Below, piece by piece: positions 62,256-64,000 of a stretch of DNA of 64,000 nucleotides. Each line of letters begins with the position of its first letter. The stretch's first letter is position 1. The DNA lies in assembly GCA_945878845.1 (NCBI GenBank), contig CAMCUB010000004.1, forward strand, positions 1-64,000, read 5' to 3'. The notes under the pieces were generated by a model. That model did no database searches and was not told the DNA's origin. It saw only the letters and a list, made by a program, of their open reading frames with translations. This DNA is from Erythrobacter sanguineus. Its GTDB lineage: Bacteria > Pseudomonadota > Alphaproteobacteria > Sphingomonadales > Sphingomonadaceae. The position numbers were made by a program, and so were the translations under genes.

Positions 62256-62316
62256 GGGAGCCAAGACCGGCGGGCGGCTTGTTCGCACCTGCAAATTCTC
62301 CTAGAGGCGCAGGCAT

Positions 62317-62913
62317 ATGGTCGCGAGAAAAAGACTGACACCCGAGGAATCGCGCAGCACCGCGCTCGCCGCGGCGCGTGCGCTGCTGATCGAGACGGGT
62401 CCGCAATCGGTGACGCTGAAGGCGGTCTCGGCCCGCATCGGGCGCACCCATGCCAACCTGCTGCACCATTTCGGCTCGGCCTCCGGGCTCCAGCGCGCAC
62501 TGGCCGAGCATCTGGCGCGCACCGTGTGCGAGACGATTCTGCAGGCGGTCCATGCCAGCCGCGCCGGGCTGGGATCGGCGCGCGAGGTGGTCGATCTCGC
62601 CTTCGACGCCTTCGACCGTGAGGGTGCGGGCGCGCTCACCAGCTGGATGCTGCTGACCGGGAACGAGGATGCCCTGGACCCGATCATCTCGGTGATCCAC
62701 GACCTGCTCGACGAACTCACTCCGACCGAACCGCCCGAGCATATCGCCGAGCGGCGGCTGCACCGCGACACGCTGAGCCTCGTGCTGATGGCGCTGGGCG
62801 ATGCGCTGATCGGCGGAGCGCTGGCGAAGTCGCTCGGCCTGCCGCGCGATGCGGCGCGCGAGCGGGCGACAGCGATGCTCGAAGCGAGCCTCGCCGGGCA
62901 CCAGACGGCTTAA
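62317..62913 (+). CDS. TetR-family transcriptional regulator
   Basis: A 198-residue regulator. The N-terminal helix-turn-helix is seen as ARALLIETGPQSVTLKAVSARIG and HANLLHHFGSASGL, the latter matching the TetR G-x-LYxHF pattern with LLHHF. The C-terminal ligand-binding part has no cysteine and little polarity. The target gene is not evident: the next plus-strand gene is pyrC at 63683. Its stop overlaps the ygfZ stop in TTAA. Confidence 0.88.
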   Translation: MVARKRLTPEESRSTALAAARALLIETGPQSVTLKAVSARIGRTHANLLHHFGSASGLQRALAEHLARTVCETILQAVHASRAGLGSAREVVDLAFDAFDREGAGALTSWMLLTGNEDALDPIISVIHDLLDELTPTEPPEHIAERRLHRDTLSLVLMALGDALIGGALAKSLGLPRDAARERATAMLEASLAGHQTA

Positions 62914-63644
62914 CTTTCGGCTGGTAGCACTCCGGCGCGCTGCCAAGCGGGCAGGCGCGCGGGATCGAGTGCCTCCACCCTCAGGTGATCGACGGCGAGG
63001 CCGAGGTCTTCGTAGGCCGTCACCCGCCGCGCCTCGTCGGACTCCGCGAGGGGCACCACTACCAGCCGCCGGTTGACCTTCTGCCGCCAGTTCATCCGCG
63101 CGGTGTTCTCCTGCCCGACATAACAGCCCTTGGTGAAGCTGACGCCTTGCAATTCGACCGCGTTGGTCTCGAGCCACAGGGTGTCGCCCATCTCCGCCCG
63201 CCCCTCGGGCACGCCCAGTGCGAGGCGGTGGGCGAGCCATGCGGCGTCTGCGCTCGCGCCCTCGGGTGCGGCGAGCCAGCGGTGGCCGAGGGCGGGGAGG
63301 CGAGGGTCGGGGACCGCACCCTCGCACGCGTCGGGGCTCCAGTGCACGCCAAGGCTTTCGTCGCGCGCGATGGCGATCTTGCGGCGCAGGCGGTACATCG
63401 ACAGGCGCTTCGCCAGCTCGTCGGCGTGCTCGGCCTCGCAATCGAGCAGCAAGTCCGCGCCGTCAGCCCACACCAGAAAATCGAACAGGTGCTTGCCCTG
63501 CGCGCTCAGCAGGGCGGCGTAGCAGGGGAGCGGGCCGGCGGTGTCATTGGTGACGAGGCCTTGGAGGAAGGCGGCGACATTCTCCGCCTCGTCAAGCGGC
63601 GACAGGCGAACAAGCGCGCGGGTGTTCAGCAGGGTTGCAGTCAT
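62910..63644 (-). CDS. ygfZ: YgfZ/GcvT-domain folate-binding protein
   Basis: A 244-residue protein related to the T-protein of glycine cleavage that supports repair or assembly of iron-sulfur clusters (as for E. coli YgfZ and mitochondrial IBA57). The diagnostic KGCYVGQE motif near residue 175 is intact, as is LNTRALVRLSPLDEAENVAAFLQGLVTND at the start. The ATG at 63644 is used. It is divergent from pyrC, with 38 bases between the starts. Confidence 0.9.
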   Translation of the reverse strand: MTATLLNTRALVRLSPLDEAENVAAFLQGLVTNDTAGPLPCYAALLSAQGKHLFDFLVWADGADLLLDCEAEHADELAKRLSMYRLRRKIAIARDESLGVHWSPDACEGAVPDPRLPALGHRWLAAPEGASADAAWLAHRLALGVPEGRAEMGDTLWLETNAVELQGVSFTKGCYVGQENTARMNWRQKVNRRLVVVPLAESDEARRVTAYEDLGLAVDHLRVEALDPARLPAWQRAGVLPAES

Positions 63645-63682
63645 GGGTGACAGATAGGCACAGGCAAAGCTAAGGGGAAGCC

Positions 63683-64000
63683 ATGAGCGACCGCCTGACC
63701 ATCCGCCGCCCCGACGACTGGCATCTCCATTTCCGCGATGGCGACATCATGCGCGAGGTGGTGCCCTATACCGCGCGCCAGTTCGCCCGCGCGATCGTGA
63801 TGCCCAACCTCACCCCGCCGGTGACGACCACCGCGCTGGGTGCAGCCTATCGCGACCGCATCCGCGCTGCCGTGCCCGAGGGCGTGCAGTTCGAGCCGCT
63901 GATGACCTGCTACCTCACCGATACCACCGAAGCTGAGGATCTGGTGCGGGGCGCCGCGACAGGCGTGTTCACAGCAGCCAAGATGTATCCCGCCAACGCC
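63683..64000 (+). CDS. pyrC: Dihydroorotase (partial, cut by the right edge)
   Basis: The first 106 codons of a dihydroorotase of the type II (PyrC) group, missing from the ORF track because no stop is reached. It cyclises carbamoyl-aspartate in pyrimidine synthesis. The start [20 protein letters not shown] contains the HxHxR zinc and substrate motif, followed by [26 protein letters not shown] precedes the ATG. About 240 further residues should lie beyond the window. Confidence 0.93.
   Translation, partial: MSDRLTIRRPDDWHLHFRDGDIMREVVPYTARQFARAIVMPNLTPPVTTTALGAAYRDRIRAAVPEGVQFEPLMTCYLTDTTEAEDLVRGAATGVFTAAKMYPANA

Noticed and set aside
1-64000. Mobile elements, prophage, CRISPR arrays, or rRNA genes
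   Set aside because: No transposase, integrase, phage structural gene, regularly spaced repeat array or rRNA sequence was found, and composition looks even along the window.

Overview
The window is 64 kb of GC-rich, densely packed bacterial chromosome. Gene content and order point to an alphaproteobacterium of the Sphingomonadales, probably Erythrobacteraceae. The evidence is the infA-maf-RNase E/G-like-yacG-tRNA-Phe block, bolA beside a J-domain gene, cobS, an aa3 oxidase operon with ctaB/ctaG/DUF983/SURF1 followed by thrC, a TonB-dependent receptor rich in Gly and Pro, DUF885 and carotenoid oxygenase genes, and a CelD-type acyltransferase. Genus is inference only. I see no prophage, transposon, CRISPR array, rRNA operon or antibiotic-type gene cluster. 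No gap between genes exceeds 300 bases, and many neighbours overlap by 1-4 bases (ATGA or TGATG junctions).

Layout. 1-6.1 kb (minus strand): M16 peptidase, purC, tRNA-Phe, yacG, an RNase E/G-like gene, maf, infA. 6.3-14.6 kb: a large TonB-dependent receptor carrying a duplicated 69-residue Cys-bounded module, a BaiN/HI0933-type flavoprotein, uvrC, an unknown membrane protein, an OmpA-family protein. 14.7-23.5 kb: DUF885 protein, carotenoid oxygenase, a tandem universal stress protein behind an FNR-type box, MFS transporter, TesB, and a JmjC-like cupin / CelD-type acyltransferase pair. 23.7-29.3 kb (minus): proton-pumping pyrophosphatase, then hisG-hisD-nusB-thiL. 29.4-35.1 kb: DUF2332, epoxide-hydrolase-like, SDR, Nudix, BolA, J-domain, GST and MpaB-type genes. 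35.2-40.1 kb (plus): double-cupin protein, cobS without an adjacent cobT, an exported protein, a class A penicillin-binding protein. 40.3-47.1 kb (minus): two hotdog thioesterases, a small membrane protein, ruvX, DUF3089, lepB, acpS, a small membrane protein, pdxJ, serine hydrolase, pyrE. 47.3-58.6 kb (plus): coxB-coxA-ctaB-small membrane gene-ctaG-coxC-DUF983-SURF1-thrC-methyltransferase-folB-unknown-moaA-moaD-moaE. 58.7-64 kb: an FNR-box-preceded membrane protein, an Fnr regulator coupled to a lipoprotein gene, rplU-rpmA with a switch-like RNA downstream, GNAT, TetR-type regulator, ygfZ and the start of pyrC.

How it fits together. Most genes are housekeeping. The cox block encodes subunits II, I and III of an aa3-type oxidase with its heme O synthase, copper chaperone and SURF1. 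An oxygen-sensing Fnr protein (all four cluster cysteines and the ETVSR recognition helix visible) is encoded here, and two FNR-type boxes sit at the distance expected for class II activation upstream of the universal stress gene and of a membrane protein. This predicts a small low-oxygen regulon.

The most unusual signals are: (1) a mutually exclusive stem/terminator arrangement between rpmA and a GNAT gene that looks like an attenuator or riboswitch; (2) a 24-base identical element at two loci, one copy encoding the last codons and stop of moaE; (3) five of eight convergent gene pairs ending in the same 4-base palindromic double stop (CTAG or TTAA); (4) the duplicated module inside the TonB receptor; (5) a 9-bp hairpin burying the ribosome-binding site of the FNR-box gene. 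All functional claims come from reading the sequence and remembered family features; no database search was run.
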